Assembly: GCA_910584665.1 (NCBI GenBank)
Contig: CAJUBL010000019.1
Coordinates: forward strand, 1 to 45,525
Source of the DNA: an uncultured Muribaculaceae bacterium
GTDB lineage: Bacteria > Bacteroidota > Bacteroidia > Bacteroidales > Muribaculaceae
Direction: 5' to 3'
Length of the DNA stretch: 45,525 bases
Part shown: one piece after another, positions 16,037 to 24,262 of the stretch
How positions within the stretch are numbered: position 1 is the stretch's first letter
Layout: every line of letters begins with the position of its first letter
Program-made: the position numbers and the translations under genes
The notes under the pieces: generated by a model
What the model was told of the DNA's origin: nothing
Seen by the model: only the letters and a program-made list of their open reading frames with translations
The model's database searches: none

Positions 16037-16135
16037 TGATTTATGTGATTGAATTTATGACCTGATTTAAACTTATTACAAAATGTTAAATCCGAAACTG
16101 ATGCAGACCTTACTTTTAATCTTCAGTTCTATAGG

Positions 16136-16167
16136 CAAAAATAAACATTACTGACAATATAAACAAC
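16136..16167 (-). promoter_or_regulatory. glpT promoter
   Basis: On the minus strand GTTG (16167-16164), 20 bases, TATTTTTG (16143-16136). It gives a leader of about 90 bases before the glpT start. No TTTCGTT heptamer of the kind seen at glpA is present here. Confidence 0.55.
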
Positions 16168-16206
16168 TACTGTTCCGAAATACGTCCACAACCCTGAATC
16201 CCCGGT

Positions 16207-17454
16207 CTACAGGCCGTTGAGACTACGTGTGGCCTCGTAGTCGAGAGCCTCGGCAATTATGGAAACAGGGTTCATTACCTTATATGGTGTACTCATCTCG
16301 ATCTGCCACTTACAGGTTTCACAATCGGTAGCCACCACATCGGGCGCAACAGCATCAAGAGCATCGAAGAGCTCGCGACCGATAGCCTGTGACGTCGGAT
16401 AGTTCTCCCGTTTGAATCCATACGTGCCGGCGATTCCGCAGCACTGCGACCTGACAGGTACATATTCAAGACCGGGGATCATACGCAGCAGATTGACCGA
16501 ATAGATTGACCAGCCGAGTTTCTGCATATGGCAGGGAGTATGATAGGTAACACGTCTTTTATAGTCACTGCGGAAAGCAAGTCTGATATCACCCCGATCG
16601 ATCATGCGCGCGAGCCATACAGTAGCCATAAGCATACGGTCACGCACGTCGGCATTGTCGACGCCGAGCAGGTGAGGATACTCGTCGCGCATGGTGAATG
16701 CACATGTCGAACCGGTGAAAAGCAACGGTCTGTCGTTACCCGACAGGGCCTCCCTGACAACCCGCATGTTGGAGCGCGCATCGGCCGTGGCACGCTCTAT
16801 GAGACGGTTCGAGATCTTGGCGACGCCACAGCAACGCTCACCTTTCATAATATCGACGCCCCAGCCTGCCGCATTAAGTATTCTGACAAGATCACGTCCC
16901 AGCGACGGAAAGTTGTAATTTACATAACAGCCGTGAAAATACTCTACATGACGGTCAAAGCGGGCCTGACCGGCGGCATGCCTGTTGAACCAGCTCACGA
17001 ACGTGCGTCCCGCATATTTCGGAAACTCACGGTGCCGGTCAATTGCGAGCGTCATATCCATTCCGCGTTTCACAAACGAACATCCAAGCATGAAGTTGAC
17101 TACGGGAGCCACTGTCGTTGCCACACGCCCCATGAAATCAGTCTCGGCAAGAAGCCGGTCACGTAGTTTCACCGGTTTTGTATCGTAATGTATGCGTGCA
17201 CGCTGAATGATGTCGCCGATCCTGACATTGGACGGACAAGCCACCTCACACCGCTTGCAGTTGAGGCAATACTTGAGGGCCATATCATAGAATCCCGGAT
17301 TCTTCAGGCGGTAACGCTCACCGTCAGGACCTGCCTGCTTAGGGCCGGGATAGTCTGGATTGACAGCCAGCACCGGGCAATATACGGTACATATGGTACA
17401 CTTGATACACTGCTCGAAATTATCCCTGCTTATGTCATTTATCTGATATTCCAT
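16207..17454 (-). CDS. glpC: anaerobic glycerol-3-phosphate dehydrogenase, subunit C
   Basis: A 415-residue iron-sulfur subunit. Two 4Fe-4S motifs are complete: C16-IK-C19-TI-C22-TVY-C26P and C63-LN-C66-KR-C69-EVA-C73P. Two CCG-type cysteine-rich motifs follow (GERCCGVAK, about residue 210; SQCCGIAGTYG, about residue 345). GlpC links the GlpAB dimer to the membrane and passes electrons to menaquinone, usually toward fumarate. It is the last gene of glpA-glpB-glpC, 31 bases after glpB. The order matches E. coli glpABC. Confidence 0.93.
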   Translation of the reverse strand: MEYQINDISRDNFEQCIKCTICTVYCPVLAVNPDYPGPKQAGPDGERYRLKNPGFYDMALKYCLNCKRCEVACPSNVRIGDIIQRARIHYDTKPVKLRDRLLAETDFMGRVATTVAPVVNFMLGCSFVKRGMDMTLAIDRHREFPKYAGRTFVSWFNRHAAGQARFDRHVEYFHGCYVNYNFPSLGRDLVRILNAAGWGVDIMKGERCCGVAKISNRLIERATADARSNMRVVREALSGNDRPLLFTGSTCAFTMRDEYPHLLGVDNADVRDRMLMATVWLARMIDRGDIRLAFRSDYKRRVTYHTPCHMQKLGWSIYSVNLLRMIPGLEYVPVRSQCCGIAGTYGFKRENYPTSQAIGRELFDALDAVAPDVVATDCETCKWQIEMSTPYKVMNPVSIIAEALDYEATRSLNGL

Positions 17455-17485
17455 AGAAATTGTGTTTAGGATAAGTCGCCATTAC

Positions 17486-18730
17486 CTACCTCTCTCTGTC
17501 CTGTGTGACAGCAAGAGCTGTCAATATCGCCACGCCGGCGCCCGAATCCTCAGCCAGCGGGTCATACCCCGACAGTACCGATCCTATGGCACGCAGGTTC
17601 GGGACGGTCACCCCTTTACGCGACGGACGGAATGATGTGTCGGTAACCACACCATATGTCATATATGGCTGACGGGCGAAGAAATCGCGGCTATACCATT
17701 GTTCGCGATCCTCAGGCGCATCGACATCCAGCCCGAAAAGCGGTTCACATATGTGCTGAGGATCGGCCACAAGACCGCGGCTGAATATTCCGCCGGCAGC
17801 AAGTATGAAATCATCGGCCGCCAGCATGTCATCGCCCATGTTTACAGTATGTATCGATTCCAGACGTCCATCGGCACCGAAATTGCCTTTTTCCACATTG
17901 TCACCCAGCAGGTATGTGCCCCCCAGATGCTCGAAGTAGTCCCGCAACATCATCTGCGCACGCAACCCGCATACCGACATAGGTGTCGTAGCCACACAAT
18001 AAACAGGCCGTGATACCATTCCACGCAACTCGACAAGCTCATTCTCGCTGTCAAAGCCGATGACCGCAGGAATAAGAACCGCATCGGCAGCTCCGGACAC
18101 ACGGTTTAGCTCGGCAGCAAACCTTACCAGCTCGTCACCCACGAGGTGTCGGGCGATTGTAGACGGACGCATCTCGGTAGAACTGCGACGCAGACGCTCC
18201 AGCTCTCCGGTCGTGACAGTATCGACCGTGCATCCGATACCATGTGAGGCCAGGCCATCGACAAGATACCCGGGATAGAAATCAAGAAAACCCCGCAGAT
18301 TGACAATCGCAACCTTTTTTATGTCATTCCGTTCCGGACCGTCACAGGTTATGAAGTCTGCCATAGTGAGCCATGTCGGGCAACAACGGCCAAACGGAGA
18401 GAGTCTCAGGTGATTTCGTGATACCTGCCCCTTTAAGGTGATGCCGGCACGGGCAAACAGTTCCGGGACACCGGCGGCAAGTTCCGAAACCAGCCCGGTC
18501 CCCATTATATTGTATGGATGCGTGGCAGGAAGTCTGCCAATCGCCTCGAGAGGACGCTCTACAGCATGCCCGTCGGGAGTTCGTCCCAGAAGTCCGAACG
18601 AGCCCGAACTGAAATGCAGAGCACTTTGCCCCGATGATATTATGGCGACACTCTTTCCGCGACCTGCAAGCGATATGCCGGCAACGAGGCCGCTAAGGCC
18701 GCCTCCTATTATTATAGTATTGTATTTCAT
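17486..18730 (-). CDS. glpB: anaerobic glycerol-3-phosphate dehydrogenase, subunit B
   Basis: A 414-residue flavoprotein subunit starting MKYNTIIIGGGLSGLVAGIS, a dinucleotide-binding GxGxxG fold, followed by GQSALHFSSGSFGLLG, which is a GlpB hallmark. A second FAD-family segment lies near the C-terminus (ADDFILAAGGIFSRGL). GlpB forms the soluble catalytic dimer with GlpA, oxidising glycerol-3-phosphate to dihydroxyacetone phosphate. It overlaps the glpA stop by four bases, so the two are translationally coupled. Confidence 0.93.
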   Translation of the reverse strand: MKYNTIIIGGGLSGLVAGISLAGRGKSVAIISSGQSALHFSSGSFGLLGRTPDGHAVERPLEAIGRLPATHPYNIMGTGLVSELAAGVPELFARAGITLKGQVSRNHLRLSPFGRCCPTWLTMADFITCDGPERNDIKKVAIVNLRGFLDFYPGYLVDGLASHGIGCTVDTVTTGELERLRRSSTEMRPSTIARHLVGDELVRFAAELNRVSGAADAVLIPAVIGFDSENELVELRGMVSRPVYCVATTPMSVCGLRAQMMLRDYFEHLGGTYLLGDNVEKGNFGADGRLESIHTVNMGDDMLAADDFILAAGGIFSRGLVADPQHICEPLFGLDVDAPEDREQWYSRDFFARQPYMTYGVVTDTSFRPSRKGVTVPNLRAIGSVLSGYDPLAEDSGAGVAILTALAVTQDRER

Positions 18731-20379
18731 GACGGTTGAACAGTTTCAGGAGCATGATCAAGACCACACACTCCACGGTAAATCCACTCCGAAAACTCAG
18801 CCTCGACCAGGGTCTGTCCCCAGGCCACGGGCATCATTCCCTTCCATCGCTCATTAACAAAAGACGCGACATCATCGAGAGCACGCTCATTACCGATGGT
18901 TCGGGCCAGAACAGCCGACGCGCGGCAGGCACAGATACCGCCCTGGCATGTGCCCATCCCCATACGTGTACGACGGCGCAGGTTCACAAGGTTGTTGACA
19001 TTGAGCCGGTCTATCGCATACTTGGTCTCACCCACCGATACCTGCTCACACTCACACACGAGAGCATCGTCGATATCGTCGGCAAACGATATCTCTCTCG
19101 ACAATGATCCGTGACGGCCTCGGGCGGCTTTCTGACCTGTACTCATGTCAATGATATGGGATTTGCGTCGTCCCGAACGCCGGCGCTCATCAATCTCCTC
19201 CTGCGACTCCGATCCCGGGAGGAAATCGGTTGCGGTGGTACACACCGCCCTGACACCGAGCTTGCGGCATGCCATATCGGTAGCCCACTCGGCCATCAGG
19301 CGGTAGGTCATCAGCTTGCCGCCTGAAATGGTTATAATACCCTCTATACCGTCGCGCTGAGCATGATCCATACACACGATACCGCGCGAGATGCTACGCC
19401 CCGATGGGTCGTTGTCGGCGGCGATAAGCGGACGTACGCCGGCATAAGCTCTCAATATACGCGTATAGGCAAGCGCGGGAGCGATCCTGACACCTTCCCT
19501 CAGCAGAATATCGACTTCCTCCCGCGTCACCTCCATGTTATCAATACTGTCATAAGGCACCCGGCTCGAAGTAGTCCCAATGAGAGAAATCGTATCGCCA
19601 GGCACAAGAATATCGGCATCGGCCGGCTTGCGGCAACGGTTTATAACCACATTATTGACACGATGACCGAATATGAGCAGAGCACCCTTGGCCGGGAACA
19701 TATTGATCCTTATCCCTATCATGGCGGCGATACGGGCGCTCCATATTCCGCCTGCATTTATAACAAGACGCGTTCTGACAACGCTTTTCTCCCCTGAAAA
19801 CTTATCGAACAGAGTCACGCTGTCGACACGTCCCGAAGTCATACCCAGACCGACAACCTCATTGTACGTAAGAATATCGGCACCATGATTACGGGCGTCA
19901 AGCGCATTGGCCGTTGTGAGACGGAACGGATCAACCGCACCATCCGGAACCGTCACCGCTCCGATGATATCAGGGTTTACAGCCGGTTCCATACGGATCG
20001 CCTCGGCCGGATCAATAGCATCGGCCTCAATACCTGCGGCACGACATGATTCGATGAATCTGGCCTGATAGCCGAGGTCATCCTCCGGAAGCGTGACGAA
20101 CAGCCCTCCGGTGGGTTCGACACAATGCCGGGCGATATGACGCAGTATCATATTTTCCCTGATACACTCCGAGGCACTCTCGCCATCGGTCACAGCATAT
20201 CGCGCACCGCTATGCAGCAGTCCGTGGTTACGGCCGGTGGCGCCGGCCGTAAAGTCCCGGCTTTCCACGAGCAGAGTGCGCAGGCCACGCTTGGCACAGT
20301 CACGCGCTGTCCCTGCACCGGTCGCCCCAGCACCGATGACAACAACGTCATACTCCTTTTCCATATTCTTATTTTTCAT
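18727..20379 (-). CDS. glpA: anaerobic glycerol-3-phosphate dehydrogenase, subunit A
   Basis: A 550-residue FAD enzyme. The N-terminal FAD fold is VVVIGAGATGAGTARD (about residues 12-27), followed by ATGRNHGLLHSGARYAV. The middle contains CRKPADADILVPGDTISLIG, and a C-terminal BFD-like [2Fe-2S] domain spans VCECEQ through MGTCQGGICACR (about residues 440-487). It converts glycerol-3-phosphate to dihydroxyacetone phosphate without oxygen. Compared from memory, long stretches match E. coli GlpA almost residue for residue. ATG 20364 (MEKEYD) is an alternative start. It lies divergently from glpR and heads the glpABC operon. Confidence 0.95.
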   Translation of the reverse strand: MKNKNMEKEYDVVVIGAGATGAGTARDCAKRGLRTLLVESRDFTAGATGRNHGLLHSGARYAVTDGESASECIRENMILRHIARHCVEPTGGLFVTLPEDDLGYQARFIESCRAAGIEADAIDPAEAIRMEPAVNPDIIGAVTVPDGAVDPFRLTTANALDARNHGADILTYNEVVGLGMTSGRVDSVTLFDKFSGEKSVVRTRLVINAGGIWSARIAAMIGIRINMFPAKGALLIFGHRVNNVVINRCRKPADADILVPGDTISLIGTTSSRVPYDSIDNMEVTREEVDILLREGVRIAPALAYTRILRAYAGVRPLIAADNDPSGRSISRGIVCMDHAQRDGIEGIITISGGKLMTYRLMAEWATDMACRKLGVRAVCTTATDFLPGSESQEEIDERRRSGRRKSHIIDMSTGQKAARGRHGSLSREISFADDIDDALVCECEQVSVGETKYAIDRLNVNNLVNLRRRTRMGMGTCQGGICACRASAVLARTIGNERALDDVASFVNERWKGMMPVAWGQTLVEAEFSEWIYRGVCGLDHAPETVQPS

Positions 20380-20453
20380 AAGCTCTCACGTTGGATTAAT
20401 CTACACCTGACAACCTTGAAATTTCAAAAACTTTCAATCATCGTCCTTTCCAG

Positions 20454-20502
20454 TTTCGTTTTAGTCCGTTTTCACAATCCCGTTCATTTCGTTGCAAAAG
20501 TA
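20454..20502 (-). promoter_or_regulatory. glpA promoter -7 box with candidate GlpR sites
   Basis: The minus-strand -7 box TACTTTTG occupies 20502-20495; the -33 region is only TTTT. TTTCGTTGCAAAA (20487-20499) overlaps the box, and a second TTTCGTT lies at 20454-20460. The same heptamer occurs twice at the SusCD-locus promoter (21587-21616). A repressor bound here would block glpABC transcription. Confidence 0.5.
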
Positions 20503-20541
20503 TAAATCTTTTATTTAATAAAAAAATAAAAAGTCATGTAA

Positions 20542-20623
20542 ATTTCGAAATAATTTGTCCCAATAAGAGTTTACCAAATAAAATTTACTACATTTGCAAT
20601 GAAATCCTTATAACCTTTCGAAA
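20542..20623. promoter_or_regulatory. glpR upstream region with TTTCGAAA palindromes
   Basis: ATTTCGAAAT (20542-20551) and TTTCGAAA (20616-20623) are perfect palindromes around the glpR start region. A -7-like box TACATTTG is at 20589-20596 without a well-placed TTTG at -33. The TTCG/CGAA halves resemble those known in E. coli GlpR operators. Autoregulation is inferred. Confidence 0.4.
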
Positions 20624-20636
20624 AGAAACCAATATC

Positions 20637-21413
20637 ATGACAAAGGAAGAGCGCCATAATCTCATAATAGAGACACTGATGAAACACGAGTCAATACCTG
20701 TTTCCAACCTGTCGATGCTTCTTGATGTGTCCACCGTAACTATACGCAAGGATCTGAGCGACCTGGAGAAAGCCAACAAGCTGTATCGCAGCCACGGACG
20801 CGCCATCCTCATCAATCCATATATAAACAACCGCTCGATCAACGAGAAAGAAAATCTGTCAAGAAATGAAAAGCACGTAATAGGACGTTTCGCCTCATCA
20901 CTTGTAGATAAAGACGACTCCATAATAATAGCCTCCGGGACAACAGTTCTGGCAATGGCAAGATGCATTCAGCCGCAACACCGTCTGACGGTAATCTCAG
21001 CCTCGCTGAAGGTATCAGAACTGCTTGGAGCCAACGATGCCATCGATGTAATACAACTTGGCGGAACACTCAGAACAAGCAGTCTGTCGGCTGTAGGAAA
21101 GACTGCGGAAAATACTCTGCGGGAGTTTTCGTGCAGCAAACTGTTCATAGGCGTGGACGGTATAGATCTCGATTTCGGCCTCACCACCACCGACATACGC
21201 GAATCCGACCTCAACAAAGCCATGATGCGCACCGCCCAGAAGACAATCGTGCTGGCCGACTCTTCGAAATTTCGCCGTCGCGGATTCTGCAAGATAGCCG
21301 ACATAGAAGATATCGACCTGATAATCACAGACTCCAATATTCCTGACAAGATCGCCGCCAATATCGAGGAACGGGGAGTAGAACTTAAAATAGTCGAACT
21401 CAGCGAAGCATAA
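20637..21413 (+). CDS. glpR: DeoR-family repressor, probable GlpR
   Basis: A 258-residue regulator. The DeoR-type winged HTH is at residues 1-57 (MTKEERHNLI, then VSNLSMLLDVSTVTIRKDL), and the sugar-phosphate-sensing DeoRC domain runs from about residue 75 to the end, with IASGTTVLAMA, QLGGTLR and FIGVDGID motifs. By family, it represses until a phosphorylated metabolite, here glycerol-3-phosphate, releases it. It is divergent from glpA and upstream of the SusCD locus, so it is well placed to regulate both. No other sensor gene (SusR, hybrid two-component or ECF sigma/anti-sigma) is seen near the locus. Confidence 0.88.
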   Translation: MTKEERHNLIIETLMKHESIPVSNLSMLLDVSTVTIRKDLSDLEKANKLYRSHGRAILINPYINNRSINEKENLSRNEKHVIGRFASSLVDKDDSIIIASGTTVLAMARCIQPQHRLTVISASLKVSELLGANDAIDVIQLGGTLRTSSLSAVGKTAENTLREFSCSKLFIGVDGIDLDFGLTTTDIRESDLNKAMMRTAQKTIVLADSSKFRRRGFCKIADIEDIDLIITDSNIPDKIAANIEERGVELKIVELSEA

Positions 21414-21436
21414 TAAACACACTTCATTTCACCTGA

Positions 21437-21466
21437 AAAGGCACACGTGTCGTGTGCCTTTTTTTA
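21437..21466 (+). terminator. rho-independent terminator after glpR
   Basis: An 11-bp stem (AAAGGCACACG / CGTGTGCCTTT) with a 3-base loop is followed directly by a T-run. It separates glpR from the SusCD locus. Confidence 0.9.
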
Positions 21467-21512
21467 TTTTGGATTGGGTCAGAAACCACAGCCTTAAGTT
21501 AAAAAACGTTAA

Positions 21513-21521
21513 GGGGGGGGG
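21513..21521 (+). repeat. G9 homopolymer tract upstream of the SusCD-locus promoter
   Basis: Nine consecutive G residues lie about 30 bases before the -33 element. They are preceded by a small inverted repeat (CCTTAA...TTAAGG). Such tracts can vary in length by slippage; whether this one does is unknown. Confidence 0.6.
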
Positions 21522-21549
21522 TATTTACTAAAAAATGTTATAGAAAAAT

Positions 21550-21580
21550 TTTGTGGGTTGCAATGTAATTCTCAAATTTG
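21550..21580 (+). promoter_or_regulatory. SusCD-locus promoter
   Basis: TTTG (21550-21553), 19 bases, CAAATTTG (21573-21580), one base off the TAnnTTTG consensus. Transcription would start near 21587, about 98 bases before the first gene. It is the only promoter I see for the run 21685-32748. Confidence 0.55.
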
Positions 21581-21586
21581 CACCCA

Positions 21587-21616
21587 AACGAAACACGAAT
21601 GGTTTCGTTGCGAAAA
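21587..21616 (+). promoter_or_regulatory. candidate GlpR operator / 5' hairpin
   Basis: AACGAAAC (21587-21594) and GTTTCGTT (21602-21609) form a perfect 8-bp inverted repeat at the predicted start of transcription. It overlaps the palindrome TTTCG-TTG-CGAAA (21603-21615). TTTCGTTGC followed by R and AAA is shared with the glpA promoter. It could be an operator, an RNA-stabilising hairpin, or both. Confidence 0.5.
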
Positions 21617-21684
21617 CATATTGCCTTAAATCATATAACATACGTACTTATCAGAGTAATCAAACCAAACCAATCCATAATCCA

Positions 21685-22659
21685 ATGAAAAGATTCCAAC
21701 TACTATCACTGTTCCTATTGATAATAGGATCAGCAGGTTTCTCTTCATGCGACGTCGAGAACCTCGCCGAGGACTCAGCGCCGCGCCTGAAGGTAAACAA
21801 AGCCATGGTGCAGGTTATCCAGACCGGAAAGCTCAAAAATGGCTCAACTCCCACAGTCGAGATAGTCGCCAACAAAGGCTACGCTATAAACAGCGACGCC
21901 GAGTGGCTCACTGTCGACAAACCTCAGGGTACCGGTCGTGTGATACTGCAGGTACTCGCCGAACCCAACGAGAGCGGAGCCAGCCGTGAGGGACACCTCA
22001 CCGTCAGTTCGCTCGACCGCACCCAGACAGTGACCGTCCGCCAGTCGCTCGAAGAAGACACCGACGACAGAATGCCGGTAGGCCATGTCTACTATACCGA
22101 CGACTTCTCATGGTGTGTAGGCGGCAGTGACGATGTCGGCAACAAATCAATCGGAGACGCCCGCAATATATATACATGGGGTTACACCGCCAACGGATTC
22201 CATGAATGTCTGCCTCTGTACCAGGCCCGCTACGAGGATCTCAACGCCGGAGCCAAGACGGCATACACTATGGACGGATACATAAAGTTTGACAAGACAA
22301 ATACCATCACCGCAATCGCCATACGTAATCTCGGCGTCCAGACCGGCAAGACCACAAGCGTACGTGTGACATTCAGATGCGCACGTTACAACACCGATAA
22401 GACCAATGTCGTAGTAGCCATCGAGGGCACCGGCACCATTCAGGACGCCACGATAGCCAACGGACGCACAATAAGTCCCGTAGTCAACATGCTCGAGGAC
22501 AAACTGACATGGAACGAAGTGTCGGTCGACATATCCGGTATCGACTCGTCCACAAAAATAATAATAGGCGAAGCGACATTCGTGCGCGACAACATCAGCA
22601 ACACCGGCACCTTCCGCTGGTATCTCGATGATCTCAGCGTAACGAAAATCGAAGGCTAA
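21685..22659 (+). CDS. BACON-domain surface lipoprotein (one BACON)
   Basis: A 324-residue lipoprotein: signal peptide with lipobox GFSSC (Cys22), one BACON domain (about residues 35-125, with SDAEWLTVDKPQGTG and RTQTVTVRQS), then a C-terminal beta domain of about 190 residues starting VGHVYYTDDFSWCVGG. The C-terminal domain recurs in the next gene (VGHIYFQDDMAWAVGG). BACON domains are thought to act in surface glycan or mucin binding or as spacers. The position before susC, as first gene of the transcript, is unusual, since accessory binding lipoproteins normally follow susD. Start chosen at ATG 21685; the frame opens at 21553 but without a sensible N-terminus. Confidence 0.85.
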   Translation: MKRFQLLSLFLLIIGSAGFSSCDVENLAEDSAPRLKVNKAMVQVIQTGKLKNGSTPTVEIVANKGYAINSDAEWLTVDKPQGTGRVILQVLAEPNESGASREGHLTVSSLDRTQTVTVRQSLEEDTDDRMPVGHVYYTDDFSWCVGGSDDVGNKSIGDARNIYTWGYTANGFHECLPLYQARYEDLNAGAKTAYTMDGYIKFDKTNTITAIAIRNLGVQTGKTTSVRVTFRCARYNTDKTNVVVAIEGTGTIQDATIANGRTISPVVNMLEDKLTWNEVSVDISGIDSSTKIIIGEATFVRDNISNTGTFRWYLDDLSVTKIEG

Positions 22660-22684
22660 TCACTAACTACAAAAGATCGACAAG

Positions 22685-24247
22685 ATGAATATACAATTCA
22701 AACCGTTAATCCTCACAGCAGTGATGGCCTCGGCATCCATGGCTTTCACCGGCTGTGACGACGATAAGGACATGCCCGAGGCATTCGGACTTTCCGACTC
22801 CACATTCAACATAGCCTACGACGGTCTCGACAAAAGCGGAGACCAGCCGAAGGTAGAGATAAACGCTACCGGCAGCTGGGCCATGACACAGGCTGACGAA
22901 TGGCTCACACTGAGCCAGACGAGCGGAGAGCACGGATCATACAATCTGTTCATAGTAGCTCAGGAGAACAAGACCGGCAAAGACCGCCGGGGCTTCATAG
23001 AACTTAACATGGGCCGTAAGGTACATATGCTCACAGTAAACCAGTCGCGCAAGACCATCCAGCTGTTGCTCAGCAGCACAGGAGCGGCAGTCAACGCCAT
23101 CGGCCTGGATCCGGAAGGAACAGCCCCGGCACTGAATGTCACAGCCAACGAGACCTGGACACTCACCCTTCCCGAGGGATGTGACTGGATACAGCCCAGC
23201 GTTGTATCGGGAGAGGCCGGCGACACTCCTGTGACACTCGGCATATCGCCCAATACAACCGGAGAGACCCGTACAGCCACAGTAGAAATAACTTCGGTCG
23301 ACATGACACGCAAGTATACCGTCACCCAGGACTGGAACGCGTTCAGCACCGACCTGAGCGGCGATCCCTCAAGCATCATTCTCGGTGCTCTGGGCGATGA
23401 TGCCAGGCTCACCATGACCCTGGGATGTCTTGAAGCATGGAATGTGACCGAAAAACCCGAATGGCTCTCAATCACACCCGACCACGGCGAAGCAGGCGAC
23501 ACTCCTGTCACCATCTCCGCGCCAGACAACAACGGACTCGGACGCGAAGGTCAGGTCACCATCAGGACTGCAAGCGGTATAACATTGTCTATAACCATCG
23601 GTCAGCGCGGAACACAGATACCTTTTGACAACAAGGCAGTCGGCCACATCTATTTCCAGGACGACATGGCATGGGCCGTGGGCGGACAGGATCAGGTAGG
23701 ATCGGTCAACGGAAGCAGTTCCACCACCCGCAATATCTACACATGGGACTTCACAGGCAACGGATTCCCTGACGTGAAAGCCGACTTTGACAAACGCTAT
23801 ATCGACATGAACGCCAGCGCCAAAACAATATATTCGGCCGACGGATATCTTAAATATGGAGCCGGAAGCAAACAGACAGCCCTGCAGATAAAGCCTGCGC
23901 TTGACATCGAGACCGGCTGCAAGGCCAATGTCGAGGTAAGTTTCAAAGCCGCCAAGAACGGAACCGACAAAGTATTCTATGCCGTAGCCATACAGGGAGA
24001 CGGCGAGATTGCCGACGCTCTGAACGACGAGAAAACATTCTCACAGCTCTGTGACCCGATCAACAACTCTGACAAGACCCAGAACTGGCAGTGGAAAGAA
24101 TTTAAAGTCACCATCAAAGGCGCCACTTCCAATACACGGATCATCATAGGCGAGAGCCAGTTCATCATTGACGGATTCAAAGCCCGCAGCGGTTATTTCC
24201 GCGGATTCATCGATGACATTGCAGTAAAACGTATCGCTAACGATTAA
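22685..24247 (+). CDS. BACON-domain surface lipoprotein (three BACONs)
   Basis: A 520-residue lipoprotein with lipobox AFTGC (Cys24). Three BACON domains follow, recognisable by their repeated W-x-S/T/Q and 'SGE-G/AGDTPVT' motifs: ADEWLTLSQTSGEHG, GCDWIQPSVVSGEAGDTPVT and KPEWLSITPDHGEAGDTPVT. The C-terminal domain (about residues 320-520) is homologous to that of the previous gene. The pair therefore share a probable ligand-binding head on stalks of different length. It is expected on the cell surface with SusC/SusD. It starts 25 bases after its paralogue and ends 15 bases before susC. Confidence 0.87.
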   Translation: MNIQFKPLILTAVMASASMAFTGCDDDKDMPEAFGLSDSTFNIAYDGLDKSGDQPKVEINATGSWAMTQADEWLTLSQTSGEHGSYNLFIVAQENKTGKDRRGFIELNMGRKVHMLTVNQSRKTIQLLLSSTGAAVNAIGLDPEGTAPALNVTANETWTLTLPEGCDWIQPSVVSGEAGDTPVTLGISPNTTGETRTATVEITSVDMTRKYTVTQDWNAFSTDLSGDPSSIILGALGDDARLTMTLGCLEAWNVTEKPEWLSITPDHGEAGDTPVTISAPDNNGLGREGQVTIRTASGITLSITIGQRGTQIPFDNKAVGHIYFQDDMAWAVGGQDQVGSVNGSSSTTRNIYTWDFTGNGFPDVKADFDKRYIDMNASAKTIYSADGYLKYGAGSKQTALQIKPALDIETGCKANVEVSFKAAKNGTDKVFYAVAIQGDGEIADALNDEKTFSQLCDPINNSDKTQNWQWKEFKVTIKGATSNTRIIIGESQFIIDGFKARSGYFRGFIDDIAVKRIAND

Positions 24248-24262
24248 ACATCAACACCAATC

